A DNA stretch of 64,000 nt from Ridgeia piscesae (GCA_025642075.2 JAODUO010001585.1:36001-100000), one strand, 5' to 3'. Counted from the stretch's first letter, positions 12,251-27,400 are shown. Numbers and translations: made by a program. The notes: generated by a model not told the origin, from the letters alone.

Positions 12251-13721
12251 TACAGCTCTTTATCCAGCTCTTCCTCCAGGTTTCACAAAACAAATGTTTC
12301 TTCCAGCTGGTCATACATGAATGTCTAAAATTTGGCACCTCGAACATGATGTGCGTAGAAGCTAAATTTTAACACCCCCTCATACACTGGATGCTGCAAC
12401 CTCGGTAATTCACTCGCCTGTCACCCCACTCACTAGATCTCTCATCTGTCTTCTCTCTACATCAGCTCGATTATTGTTAGATTTCTTAATCACACCATAC
12501 ATTTACCTAAATTTGTTCTTCATAGTCAACCCTCGCTTTATGATCACCTCAGTAATATCTCCACCTCCCAATTAAGGTTCACCCTACAAGTCAGGTCGAC
12601 CTTAATAGAGAAATGTTTCCTATCGACCAAAGTACCTCATGACAGAAAACAAATCCATTTTCTAGTTAATATCACCTCAAAACCAGGAAATAAATTCTAT
12701 GATGACTGGATAACAACAGTTACTAGACATGTGATATTGACATACACCATATTTGTGCTTTCCATAGGCGGCCATTATAGCATTTCCTTCACTGCCTGCC
12801 AGGTTTTTCTATTGTGGTATTTATATTTTATTCAGAAATTAATTAGCCTTCATTAACGCACATGCTAAATAAAATTCGTAAAATTTTTATATTTAATTTT
12901 CCCACAATCAAATCTAACCTAATATCCCTTAATTTCTGCTAAAACAAAACACTGATTTGCCCAGATGACATCACCAATCACAATGATGTCCGTATTTATA
13001 CGCAGAAAAACACCAACTGACATCTGTCTTCATTTGACAGCTCTGATAGCAAGGGGCATAGATACATCATTTCTACTCACTCAACTGTAAAGAAATCATT
13101 TCTACTAGGTACTCTTTTGTTGGGTAACAGCTGACAATCACTTTACTGTGGTCTTACGTCTACTGAGATAATGGTATGTTGGCATTTGTTACTTGGCCAA
13201 CCGATAACCTGTTAAAACAAATGCTGGCAATGTCTTGGTTAAATAATTTAATAATTAATCTGCTGCGCAATACAATCTTATATAATAAGTAACACATATA
13301 ATTGAAACCACAACTTTTGTTGTAATTCCATTTAAATATTCAAGTGTAAACAGTGACAATTATTTGTGCATTGGACAATCGTACGGAGATCAGAATTCTG
13401 CATACTTACATGCATATATATATTTTATATGTGCATTTCATATCTATATAATAGTGTATATAAATGCACATACATTCTTACATGCACACATGCATGAAAT
13501 CAATCATTATATGATCATTTGTAACAGTGCAAACTGATCACTGTTGATTGATTCTAATAATAATTTAACTAAACACACCTGGTTATTCTGCATATATGAC
13601 ATCCACCCGTATCTGTATATTGCCACTTCACCATGCTTATTTCATTGATATTTATATATGTACACAACCTTCACATCACATGAGCGAACAAACTATCCAA
13701 TGTTCGATACAACAGGTCGAC
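12251..13721. other. Intergenic AT-rich sequence, no gene seen
   Basis: About 1.5 kb with no long open frame and no recognisable exon. It contains short AT-rich and alternating tracts (for example around 13405-13450) and scattered tgcata and tacatg words, but nothing I can name. Confidence 0.6.
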
Positions 13722-13795
13722 AGCTTAGTACTTGAACCCAAGTTCTGTTGGTCGAGTCTGATGCTGCAGCCATAGAGCCACTGAACTACACACCC
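13722..13795 (-). mobile_element. tRNA-like Pol III promoter, probable SINE fragment
   Basis: Read on the minus strand, 13788-13778 is tagttcagtgg, a good tRNA A box. The stretch 13739-13728 is gggttcaagtac, close to a B box. The boxes start 49 bp apart, as in a tRNA. The intervening sequence does not fold into a clear full cloverleaf by eye, so this is more likely a tRNA-derived SINE head or a tRNA pseudogene than a functional tRNA. It lies next to the LINE tail on the opposite strand. Confidence 0.35.
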
Positions 13796-13857
13796 CTCAG
13801 TACACACCCCTCAGTACACACCCCTCAGTACACACCCCTCAGTACACACCCCTCAGC
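13785..13857. repeat. Short 14-bp tandem repeat
   Basis: About five copies of tacacacccctcag between the tRNA-like segment and the LINE-derived segment. The 14-bp unit explains the repetitive residues at the start of the open frame that crosses it. Confidence 0.85.
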
Positions 13858-13889
13858 AGCCAAGACCAGCATGGTGCACACAATCATGG

Positions 13890-14110
13890 GCGGCTTGGTC
13901 AATCCCACACCCAAGAAAGACACCCTTGTGCCAACCTCCAGAGCAACCAGAGGACATGCTGAGAAGCTCCATTCTCCCGCACCAACTCCTATATGCTTTC
14001 CTTCCACAACACGACTGTGGAATCAGATCCCGGATGTAACCCTCTCTGCCAGTTCCCCTCATGCCTTCAAAACAACCACCGAGGCCTGGCTACGAGCCTC
14101 GCAAGTATTA
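13890..14110 (+). pseudogene. Remnant of a non-LTR retrotransposon (LINE) ORF2 C-terminus
   Basis: Part of an open frame (13748-14152) translates to RATRGHAEKL, then FPSTTRLWNQIPD, then SASSPHAFKT. This order (R-x-S/T-RGH, then F-P-x-x-x-R-x-WN-x-(L/I)P, then a short spacer and FK) is the familiar far C-terminus of ORF2 in Jockey/CR1-like non-LTR retrotransposons. Reverse transcriptase and endonuclease domains are absent, so it is a severely 5'-truncated copy, as is usual for LINEs. The frame reads through to a TAG near 14150. The region upstream of about 13890 is the 14-bp repeat and not part of the element. Confidence 0.6.
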
Positions 14111-14152
14111 TCTGTCACACACATCACCCACTGTGGACAGTTGGCTGTGTAG

Positions 14153-14719
14153 GGATTACCACAGCACCCACGAGTAGAAAAGAGAATGTGACGCACACGA
14201 ACAAATAGCCAGACCTGCAATGACAAGTAGTTACACACTAATGTTTGACACAATCTCTTGTCACTATTGTGACAGCCCCGGCAAGTTTCATGAAATGTTC
14301 ACACACATATATTTTTACAATAAATAGGCTTCAACGTTCATGATCAGTTATTTTGTATCTCCCACATCCATGCATAGATCTCCAACGATACAGGCACTAC
14401 AGCAGGTGTACTAGGATTAATGTAACAGCACACACTGCTGGACCATTTCCCAGCTCAAACATCCAAACTGTGAACTCTGATACAGACAGGTAAAAGTACA
14501 ACACACTTAAAACTTAGTGTAAACAATACTTTTTAAACTCGGTGTAATCAAAATTAATGGCACAATCCCTAAATAGTCTTAAACCCTGAAAACACATTTA
14601 GTTACAAATATCCGTAGAAAATTATGCTATGTTTCATAATGTTTGAAACTTTTAAAACTTAGTGCTGTTTTTATAAACGTAGCTCATTTGTATCTGACTG
14701 TATTGGGCGGAATGTTCAG
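14153..14719. other. Intergenic, no gene seen
   Basis: AT-rich spacer between the LINE tail and the 27-bp array. I see no exon signals with a supporting reading frame and no repeat structure. Confidence 0.55.
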
Positions 14720-16308
14720 TTAGCACTGATAACAAAGTTGACAGCTCTAGCACTGATAACAAAGTCGACAGCTCTAGCACTGATAACAAAGTCGACAGTC
14801 TAGCACTGATAACAAAGTCGACAGCTCTAGCACTGATAACAAAGTCGACAGCTCTAGCACTGATGACAAAGTCGACAGCTCTAGCACTGATAACAAAGTC
14901 GACAGTCTAGCACTGATAACAAAGTCGACAGCTCTAGCACTGATAACAAAGTTGACAGCTCTAGCACTGATGACAAAGTTGACAGCTCTAGCACTGATAA
15001 CAAAGTCCACAGCTCTAGCACTGATAACAAAGTCGACAGTCTAGCACTGATAACAAAGTCGACAGCTCTAGCACTGATGACAAAGTCAACAGCTCTAGCA
15101 CTGATAACAAAGTTGACAGCTCTAGCACTGATAACAAAGTCCACAGCTCTAGCACTGATAACAAAGTCGACAGTCTAGCACTGATAACAAAGTCAACAGC
15201 TCTAGCACTGATAACAAAGTTGACAGCTCTAGCACTGATGACAAAGTTGACAGCTCTAGCACTGATAACAAAGTCCACAGCTCTAGCACTGATAACAAAG
15301 TCGACAGTCTAGCACTGATAACAAAGTCGACAGCTCTAGCACTGATAACAAAGTTGACAGCTCTAGCACTGATGACAAAGTTGACAGCTCTAGCACTGAT
15401 AACAAAGTCGACAGTCTAGCACTGATGACAAAGTCGACAGCTCTAGCACTGATGACAAAGTCGACAGCTCTAGCACTGATGACAAAGTTGACAGCTCTAG
15501 CACTGATAACAAAGTTGACAGCTCTAGCACTGATAACAAAGTCCACAGCTCTAGCACTGATAACAAAGTCGACAGTCTAGCACTGATAACAAAGTCCACA
15601 GCTCTAGCACTGATGACAAAGTCGACAGCTCTAGCACTGATAACAAAGTCGACAGTCTAGCACTGATAACAAAGTTGACAGCTCTAGCACTGATAACAAA
15701 GTCGACAGCTCTAGCACTGATAACAAAGTCGACAGCTCTAGCACTGATAACAAAGTTGACAGCTCTAGCACTGATGACAAAGTTGACAGCTCTAGCACTG
15801 ATGACAAAGTCGACAGCTCTAGCACTGATGACAAACTCGACAGCTCTAGCACTGATGACAAACTCGACAGCTCTAGCACTGATGACAAAGTCGACAGCTC
15901 TAGCACTGATGACAATGTCGACAGCTCTAGCACTGATAACAAAGTCGACAGCTCTAGCACTGATGACAAAGTCGACAGCTCTAGCACTGATAACAAAGTC
16001 GACAGCTCTAGCACTGATGACAAAGTTGACAGCTCTAGCACTGATAACAAAGTCGACAGTTCTAGCACAGATAACAAAGTCGACAGCTCTAGCACTGATA
16101 ACAAAGTCGACAGCTCTAGCACTGATGACAAAGTCGACAGCTCTAGCACTGATAACAAAGTTGACAGCTCTAGCACTGATAACAAAGTCGACAGCTCTAG
16201 CACTGATGACAACGTTGACAGCTCTAGCACTGATGACAAAGTCGACAGCTCTAGCACTGATAACAAAGTCGACAGCTCTAGCACTGATAACAAAGTCGAC
16301 AGCTCTAG
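14720..16308. repeat. 27-bp minisatellite, about 59 copies
   Basis: Tandem units of the form agctctagcactgataaca followed by aagtcgac. Common variants are gataac/gatgac, gtcgac/gttgac/gtccac and, in the left half, a one-base deletion (cagtctagc for cagctctagc). The deleted units recur in a higher-order pattern: sites starting at 14898, 15032, 15166 and 15300 are exactly 134 bp apart, i.e. four 27-bp units plus one 26-bp unit. The right half (about 15650-16308) is pure 27-mer. Because 27 is a multiple of 3 and the unit has no stop in several frames, long open frames appear on both strands here (up to 258 codons); I treat them as an arithmetic artefact. Confidence 0.96.
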
Positions 16309-17228
<920 letters not shown>

Positions 17229-19685
17229 TCATGGTTGACAATTGTCCACATACGCACCTTTGTGTTTACCGAGTCGCCCAATTCTCTGAGGAGCCAAGGT
17301 CAACAAGGTCAAGATGGCAAGGATGGCAAAACCAGCGGGAACAAAGGTCATTACGTTGCGGTAAAACCAGATGCAGTCCGAACAACAGACCACACCCCTG
17401 AAACAAATGGTGTTTTATTGTTCTTATTAATAGGTCTATTCAACTCCCTGTTTATGGACTCTTCTTCACTGTGTCAATGCCAGTGAGCCATTTCAAATTT
17501 TCTGCCAAGCTCCAGTTTTGCCAAGAAATGCAACATATACTGGCATTGGCTGGTGTCCATGACACCTTTTAAATTGACCAATCAGATAAGTCTTTACAGA
17601 AGGGAGGTGTTCAGCTGCTAATTTGACAATTACACTAGATTTGCATTAGGTTGATGGCAATAATAAACCAGAAGTAGTTACCAAAACACAAATTTGTGTA
17701 TGGTTACTATAACCAAAAACACATATATAAGTGGAAATCAGTTCTATATTGTGTCATGTTACTATTATTACGGATTTTGAACTGAATCAAAAATAGTCTG
17801 CTGTTAAGGAACTGCAAAGGTCACACAGTGATATTTGCACAAAAAAGACGTAGTACTTCTTGTATGTCAGCACAGTTTTGGCCGGCACTGAAACAATTGA
17901 GCACTAAGTAGAACAATTCTGAAATCCACTCTCGCCTGTGTTGTGTCTGACAAAATCCCAACATCTTTCTTAAAATGACCGTCCACTGTTCTGCAGTCTC
18001 ACAGAAAATGGAGTCAATTTTAGTCAGATATAAAATCAATTAATCTGACACCATTCCATGAATGAATTGTAGAATAGATTAGAAAAAATAATTCAAGACA
18101 ATTTTGCAGAAATACATTAATGGAGACATACAAGGCTCCATGTAATAACGGAAAGCTTCTTCTAAATACACTTTCTCTCTTTACTTTTGATAACCAACAG
18201 AACATCGACTTTAATAATTACCGTTCGTAAAATAAAAATACCAAAAACGTAAGCTGAAAAAACAACAAGTAACTACATTTTCTGGGAAATTTATCGACTC
18301 TGAGATTGATCAACCCTTTTGTCTTAATGCACCTCTGAGCCTGGTTTCTAAGGATTTAAGGGAATATTATTATTTGTCAAAGGCACTTTGTAAATGGTTA
18401 TTTGCTATGAAAATAAGTTACATCTGGGGCTGAAGCCAGAGTGCCTACCTGCATGGATGTAGATGTTGTATTACAAGGACAGCTATCCCGTTTGACAACT
18501 TGTCAGTGAAGCTCAGTGCGCCATATACAAAAGCACCACTTGACTGAAAATGGCAAAAGAAGGTGGCGCTAAAACAAGGTGATGCAACAGAGAAGGTCAC
18601 ATAAACAAGGTGACGTAAACAACAAAATTATGTAAACAAGAAAGTGATAAAACAACAAAGTGATTCAAAAATTAAAGGCACAAAATTCTGGTAGTCTGTT
18701 TCATTTCATTATATGATGAATACATTTATTTCAGGTAAAAAAACATAGTTGACACATACACATAAAAAGCCTTTAAAAATTAAATATGTTAAACAATGAG
18801 TAGATAAAAATTAACTAAGGTTATAAGTTAGATAAGTGTAAAAGTGTAGTATAACAATTAAAATAATGAGCTATATATATGAATGTATAATAAATATGTA
18901 ATGTATACATGTAGATAAACACCATTTAAAAAGTAAAAAATTGAATGGATAAAATAAATAAATTGATGAGTTATATAAACAAATTAATAACTTAAAAAAC
19001 TAATAATAATAAACATATATGCAAGATATGATATCATTTTTACTGGTTTACATTGTACAGTGATTTGGACCAGCTACTCCACATTACACCGTACACTTGT
19101 CAGTTTTGGCAGGAAGTGTTAGTTCCAAGCAACACTGGCTGCCTAGTACTTGAATGCTATTCTTAAAATCTCAGAAGGTGAACGTGGTTTTTGGCTTATT
19201 AAATGCAATTTGGACAAGCAGTACGTATTGTCTTCAGCACGTTTATTCTCGTATTAACATGAACATTATAATTAAAAACAATTTAAAAGAAATTTGGAAC
19301 ATCTATCTACACATTAATATCTTCAGAACACATTACTTACAACATTGTCACCAATGAGGTCAGCTGTCATTGAGAGTGCTGTCACCAGGACAGTGCTGGT
19401 GCCAATGCCAAGCAGCACGGCCATTGCAAACACCTGCCACAAGGAGGCAGCACTGAGGAACCAGGTCCACACCGAGTAGCCAATGACTGTCATTGCTCCA
19501 AGGACATATGTAACCTACCAACATAAAGTAACCAGTCACAGCCCACGTAACAGGTATATGTAACCTACTGACACAAAGTAGCCAATCACAGCCCACGTAA
19601 CATAGGTGCATGTTATGTTACGATACACTGTACCCTAGGGTAGTCATATAAAAAGGATCAATGTCAGTAGATTGTGTTCTCCACA

Positions 19686-19765
<80 letters not shown>

Positions 19766-20018
19766 TGTGTTTGTGTGTTTGTGTTTGTGTGTTTGTCAGT
19801 GTGTGTATTTATGAATGTGTATTTGTGTGTGTGTGTGTGTCTGTGTGTGTGTGCGTGTGTGTGACACTGTGTGTGACATTGTGTGACACTGTGTGTGACA
19901 CTGTATGTATGTGACACTGTGTGTATGTGACACTGTGTATATGTGACACTGTGTGTGTGTGTGTGACATTGTGTGTGTGAGACATTGTTGTGTGTGTGTG
20001 ACATTGTGTGTGTGTGAC

Positions 20019-20069
<51 letters not shown>

Positions 20070-20070
20070 C

Positions 20071-20124
<54 letters not shown>

Positions 20125-20185
20125 TCGGAGTATGTGTGTGTTTGTCAGTGTGTGTATTTATGAGTGTGCATTTGTGTGTGTTTGT

Positions 20186-20231
<46 letters not shown>

Positions 20232-23200
20232 ACGCACGTGTGTGTGTGTGCGCGCGCACGTGTGTGTGTGTATGTTTGTCAGTGTGTGTGTGTGTGTGTG
20301 TATATGAGTGTGTATTTGTGTGTGTGTGTGTGTTTCAGTTCTTAGATAGTTCACGTTTGTGCCACCAGTGGTTCATTTACAACAGAACAATTGACAGAAC
20401 AGTAATGCTTATATTACTAGTTTATACCGGCAAGTGTTGGTTCTGGATATTAAAGAAATATCCGTATATTGTTCATGATGCTACACAAGTTTCTGCTATG
20501 CCAACTGTCCACTGAATATTGCTGTATAATGCTAAACAAAACAGTTACAAAGTTACCTTTTCAAATAAGTTGTGTTTTGTTTGTACTGCTTGCGTGGAGA
20601 GATTGACAGGACACATGACAACTGTTACCTTTCTTCCCGCACAAATGTTGAGGGACTTCATGACAAGAGAAGACAGGAAACCGCTGACATACACCACCAG
20701 GGGGATGATAGCGATGTAAGACTGCAACATGGACGTTTCATAACAACACGCGTAGCGTGTCGAAAACATTGCAACAAAGAAACCATTCTAAAACAATTGT
20801 TGTGTATAAAAAGACAATTGAAGCAATTTCATTGAAAAGCACTACTGTTATTGAGGGTTGGTTTAAAAGTCAAAAATTACAGCTGGATTACAGTTGCTAG
20901 ATTATGATATTAAAAATATTCAATAATTACAGTAGCAACACTTTATAAGTTAAATTACATAACTGCTGATTCAAAATGCTTCAAAAAATCTGTACCCCTG
21001 AATAAAAAAAAAATTACAATGTTATAAGTCTCAACTCAAATTATATGCAAATTATTATGTAAACTGGAGTGGATCTTAGATGAATATATCATTATATGCA
21101 TTCTTGATGTTGAGAGATGCTGACTGGATCTCGGGCCAACAATGACATAAAAACTAAAATAAGGATATACTTTTATATAAGATAATACTATACTATTAAA
21201 AGTATTCACCATTAAACTGACATTCACAACAGCAAAAAAGAAATACAAATTTGCAGTTGTTTGTGATGCAGGAATTATGGCAGGATTAGCCTCGATTACC
21301 CAGGCTCCGTGAGGTAGCAGCACTTTTTAGCTGGATAACATTCAAAATCCCGCTAAGTCACCAGGCTATCTTCTCTGGGGTGTCACGCACGTGGGCAAGA
21401 GTCGGTTAAGCAAGACTATAGAAGTGACACCGTAAGAGCTGAGATCCCTGAGAATCACCCACCTTGTCCAGTTTGAGGGAAGACGTCAGATACATCGGCA
21501 GATAGACTTGCGACAGATTGACAACCAGTCGAGAACACATATACAGCAGCGCCACCTGGGGGTAAGATACTGCACTTACAAATCATGTTCGAAGTCACAA
21601 GACTATTGGCAGAATGATTAGTAAACATTCAAAAGGGCACATCTTAACATACACACAGGCTAGGTCCCTGGGTAGATCCGTATATCATGTGATCTTGACG
21701 AGACTGGCTAAATGGTCACTTCATGATTAAAATCATATTGCTTCATTTTGAACAACTTTTAATTGGTCACACTGTAAATAATTTTATAAGTTATTTGATG
21801 ATTTTCTAAAACAAAATAAAACTATGCAGACAAATTTGTACACCTTCCTGAATACTATAGGGTTCCATTTTTTTTATAAAACTAGTTTAACATGAAAACA
21901 ACATTCTAAGTTTAACATACTACCTGTGGCAGTGTTGGTATGGTTCCTGACTGAAACAAATACCGTCATTTGAAGTAACTATCGTAGAAACAAACATTTC
22001 AAGAAAATAATCTTGCGAATAAATAATTTGTCAGGTCAGAAACATGTCCCGAAAACTATGTTGCCAAACCTGATAAAACTGGAATTCCTTCAGCCAGCAG
22101 GACCACTGAAGGGAGTCAGATTTTGGAGCATTGTCTGCATCTGGTTTGACATCGTTCACAGCAACTGTCAAACTGCTTCTGTCATAGGAGATGTCTTCTT
22201 TTGTTCCAATGTGGAAAATGACGCTAAACACTGCTCCCACCACCAGCAACACCAGCACGAGAATCTGACAATGACAAATATACATAACATGTTTAACTAA
22301 TTAATATAAATCCAAAATGTAAACATTACAAACAGGTCATTCATATATGCAGTTATCAATTTAAAAAAGACTTGTTCTCAAATTGAGACAGAAATGTATC
22401 AAACGACTCCATAAAAAATGCATCCATGGGTCACATTTAAGCCAAATTTAAAGTCACAAATCTTTCAAATGTTTTATGTTTCAACACCTGTCATGTGCAC
22501 AGCTGTATCAAGGTTTCAATCAAAGTCAGAGACAAATGTTTCCATCTGGTCAAAATACAACTGTTTCAAACTGATTCAAACACAAATATTTCAAACTGTT
22601 TCCGTCGCTAACATTTCAAAACAAACATATTTCACAAACTGATTCAAAAATGAACATTTAAAACTGACCAATCAGTGATTTACCTGAAAGCGAGGCGCAT
22701 CGGCAGATGTAAGCTCCCTCTGTGTACCTCGAGAGTCAATGCCCAGAAGTAGCCAAGTAACACCGTAGACAAGGATGTTAGACAGTACGGTGAACGTATA
22801 CCTACAACACAACTGATGATTTTAAATAAGTAATTTATTTAAAACCACAGCAATTCAGAATTACACATTCCCTTATTTATGTTAATTAATTTAATAATTG
22901 TAAAAATTTTTATTAATATTATTTTTTATTATATTTATTATATTAATTATATTTATTATATTTATAATATTAATTATTTTTATTATATTTATTATATTTA
23001 TTATATTTATTATATTTATTATATTTATTATATTTATTATATTTATTATATTTATTATATTTATTATATTTATTATATTTATTATATTTATTATATTTTT
23101 TATATTTTTTATATTTTTTATATTAAATTTCTTTTTCAACATGTAAAGTTGTAAACAAGTAACCATGAGTGTTGACGGAAAGTGGGTGAACAGAAGTGCA

Positions 23201-24411
23201 ATACTTATATGTTGAACAAAAACAATTACACAATTACAATGAAAGATGCATTAAACAGTACCTACATGACGTAGTGTTTAGCTAGAATTAATGTGATTTT
23301 TTTAATACATAGATCGAAGATGGAACTTTTAGCTTTTTAAAAATGCCTGTCTGGTTCTAATGCTGGCAATGCATCAGTATTCAAAAATCTTACTTCATAA
23401 ACGGAAATACACATTTGTTTTCTACCAGAGACTACCACCAGAACATTCTCATGGCACTTGTGTGACACAATATGCACAATACGTAGCCATATTAATAAAG
23501 ATTCATCTTTTGCAAATGTATCTATTCTAGATAATTCAGCCATTTGCAATGCTGAAGAGAACACAATCAACATTACATATGACATCGGAATGTTCAAATA
23601 CAGGTAAATTGTGACCACCATGTGCAGATTTATTATTAGAATGTTTAGCTATTTAAAATTATCACGCATGTTCACACACATCGCGGATTTTATGATATTA
23701 AGCAAAATTTTACTATCATTATTATTATTACCATACCTGAGGGCATTCAGTCCAACCCTCTCGTTCTGGTACGGAGACAGTTGGGGGATGAGAGACAGAT
23801 GAGAGATCTGTGTAGCTGCCCACCCAAACTGGAATATCACGACGAACGGTAGATAGTAGATGAACTGAGCCCAGCACGCTGAGTGGTGGCAGTTTATGCA
23901 CCGCGACAGGATGAATGGGAACGAGGCTATCACGCACACTGTACCTACAGACACAACGAGAATGACTCTTCAGTGAAGCCTGTTAAGGTTTAGACTCTAG
24001 GTTAGTAAATATCAATCAACTTCATTCAGCAATCAAGAAATATAACAAAGCAGAAAACAATCTGGTATGTGACATGTGAACAGATAAATGTATTACACAA
24101 TTACAGCGTATATTGTATGTATGATTTAACTTACTTTGGAGCGTAATTGTCGATGAGTACGATGTTTCGACCCGTCAGCTACGGGCCTTGTTCACGTACT
24201 GGTGTCACGTGTGTTGGCTCAGATTTAGGCAGGATAATTTGGTTGTACTCATCATACATACAATAAACCATTCTTGGAGCCATGAGCAATATATTCAATA
24301 CAATGTATTGCTCATGGCTCCAAGAAAGGTTTATTGTATGTATGATGAAAATATTAATCATATTGCAAAGGACAGCAATGAAGAAAGAAAAGTTTTTAGG
24401 AATACATGTAG

Positions 24412-24478
<67 letters not shown>

Positions 24479-27400
24479 TTTCGAAGTTTACGTTTTGGGG
24501 TAACAGGAAGATGGCACAAAATGTGCCATGTGACCACCACTTTTCTTTTTGTTTGCTTATGTAGAATGTAATGTTGTGAAATAAAACTGGATTGATTGGT
24601 AAAGGTAACAAACATGTCTACATTAATTAGCAAGATCACATAGCTTTTGAAATTCAATTACAATTCAATTCAACTACATCACACATATTAAAACATATAA
24701 TAAAGTAATAATTCGTTGTCAGTATGTTTTAGAATCACTTGAAGATGTAGTGCTTCCAGACAGGAGCATGCATTGCATTCAATTTCAAATGCACAATATT
24801 GAAGTGTACCCCATGCGTAAATTTTTCTTTTATTTAAACACAATGAATCATAGGATATGGAACATTGCAATGTTTTGACACCAATGTTATATCAATCACA
24901 TATCAGACAGAGATGTAGCCATATTTATTTTCATACTTCTGCTGTACCGAGACAGTCACAAGCTAACGCCTCATTACCCAATGCTGCAGTAAAAGCTTGC
25001 CTGTCTTTTTAATTCAAAGCAAACATGTTTCAAAACACAGTTTGCATGATTATATAAAATTTTAGTAATGTTTTTTAAACTGGAAATACTGGTATTTGTC
25101 CATGATATGGTTGAGTGCACATCTGTATCGATGTAGTCAGTTTTGGTTATGTTTATTATCCTTCTTCATCCATGCCTACATAATATACTATACTCAGTTG
25201 ACTTTACTGTCCTAAGTAAGACATTAGTTCATATAGCTTTATGCAGAGACCCGTCCACCCATCATTTGGACGGGTAAAAATCTTTGTGGACGGGTAGATA
25301 TACTGGTGGCTTGGTAAAACATAAAGGAGCAAAAAGACTTACAAAACCATAGATATTGTCAGTTATGCCTTAGAAGTGAGTATAAATGGTGTCATGTGTG
25401 TTTGTAGTCCACTTCAGGTCATCAGATACATTTTAAAGTTTGTAAACTGGCTTAACAGTTAACATCCATGTGTCCACCAAAACGTGTGTGACTGGCAATA
25501 GTTAGATCCTGCATAAAGCCCTGCGGTAGTCATACAACTCCGATCAGGGAAGAAACTATCAATGGAGCAAGGAGATTGGGCATTTCCCAATTTTCTACAT
25601 TTAACTAATCGACACGATGCTAGGCTGTATGTGTCTTTTACAGGATTTGCGTTTTACTTTGCTGTACGTTGTGGTTTCGATAAGCACTTATATCTGACAA
25701 GTTGTCTAAATGCACATAATCATAACACATGCATACGTTTGGCCCAAACAGGTTGTACTGCGCGAAAACTGGCACTCTTCATTATTAGTCAAGATCGCCA
25801 AACACAAGTACTTGCCGCTATTGCCATGGCAACCACCATAATAATCGATTAATATTCATGATTTCCGTGATCATTGTCACCGGCAAAATGTTCCACTGCT
25901 TCTGTTTGTAATAATCCTTCGGACAATATAACTGAAATACGCTATTTTGGGACAGTTCGATTATTACGACCAAAACAAAACAAAGTCCTATTTGTTAACA
26001 TGGAGACTTGCACACCCTATTAGGCCCTCAGTGACCCAGATATAAATGCCAGTAACAAAACTGGTCAAAAACCGACAAATTTAAACTTTTGTGTCGATTC
26101 TTGGCATAGATTGCATTCGCGACCGTCATCTGTTTAAAAGTAAGCCACATTTTTCAAGGCACCAGGTGGATTAGTAACGAACACGATTACTAGATGTCGC
26201 TATTTAAACATGTGAGCCAATCAGACATACTCTCTCGTCACATGTCTCACCACACTACTTGCCTGCTGATTTTTATTTCGTTTCCTTCACAGTACACTGT
26301 TGGGCAATTCCACGGTAATGGAATTACAATTCACAATTTTTTATAATGGTTACATTTTCCCATTCAGCAGGTGCCTAGAACAGAATCTGAAACATGGTTT
26401 GAAGTACACACTACTCCCTATAAGAACCAGTGGTACCTGTTAAGAAATGTAAAATAATTATGAAATTATGGCTGTTTTAATTTTGGTAACGGAATTACAC
26501 AGAAAATTTGAACATCAATTTTTTATAAATGTTATGACATATCGTCTGAAATCTGCAATCTACAAGGGCCAACAGCTAGCATTAATAAATAGATATATAA
26601 AATGACCTTGTATTGGATAAAATTCTACTCATGATATATATACCGTTCTTTTATAGTGAACAGGTTTTGGTCGGTAACAGAATTACATGCTATGGTAACG
26701 GAATTACGAGTCTGACTCCCCGGTATTTTTGGAATAAAACATCAAATAATAATTGATACTATTTTTTTTTTCTGCCAGATTACAGAACACCATAACTTCA
26801 TGTTCTACTAAATAATAATTGTACTGGCCAATAATTGTACACACAGTACAGCGATGTACTTCATATTTAATTCAAGATCAGTTGAAAGCAGTTATTGGAC
26901 TCCTGCCCATCTGTGGGTCAGGGAGGATTTATTTGCAAGGTTTTTTCTGTATTCTCAAGGTTGATAACCCATACTGTTGTCTTCTTTGTCATCTTCATTA
27001 TTTCAGTCTTTTACTTTTGAAGAAGTTCCTTGTGGATTATTATTTGACATGGTTCTGTATAACAGTCACAAACAATGTAACCAACTACCATCTGTGACCT
27101 GCAACTGCTTAATGTTGGAAATTAGACTGATCTCATTCCAGTCATATGAACTTTATCATTTGTAATTCATCCATGGCTTAGTTGATACATCCATGTAGAA
27201 TATTCTGACAGGTCCTGGCAGCAACTTTGGTAATCTTGTTGGGTGCAATCGTAATATAACTTCAGAGAACACATGGAATCATAGTTTTGGACAATAAACC
27301 TTAGCCATGTGGAAAAGAAATACTGGGTAGAATTTCTTTTAATGTCCATGAAAACATTCTGCAACTGATCTATGTAGATAATCTGGTCTATCTTGTAGAT

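Noticed and set aside
13722..13795. Functional tRNA gene on the minus strand
   Set aside because: A and B boxes are present, but I could not form a full cloverleaf with a paired acceptor stem, so it is kept only as a tRNA-like SINE fragment.
19618..20515. Cys-Val and His-Thr repeat open frames up to 163 codons
   Set aside because: They are translations of the (GT)n/(CA)n microsatellite inside MFSD12 intron 6.
25562..25852. 96-codon open frame in MFSD12 intron 1 on the opposite strand
   Set aside because: No family recognised and no splice or promoter support; consistent with chance.
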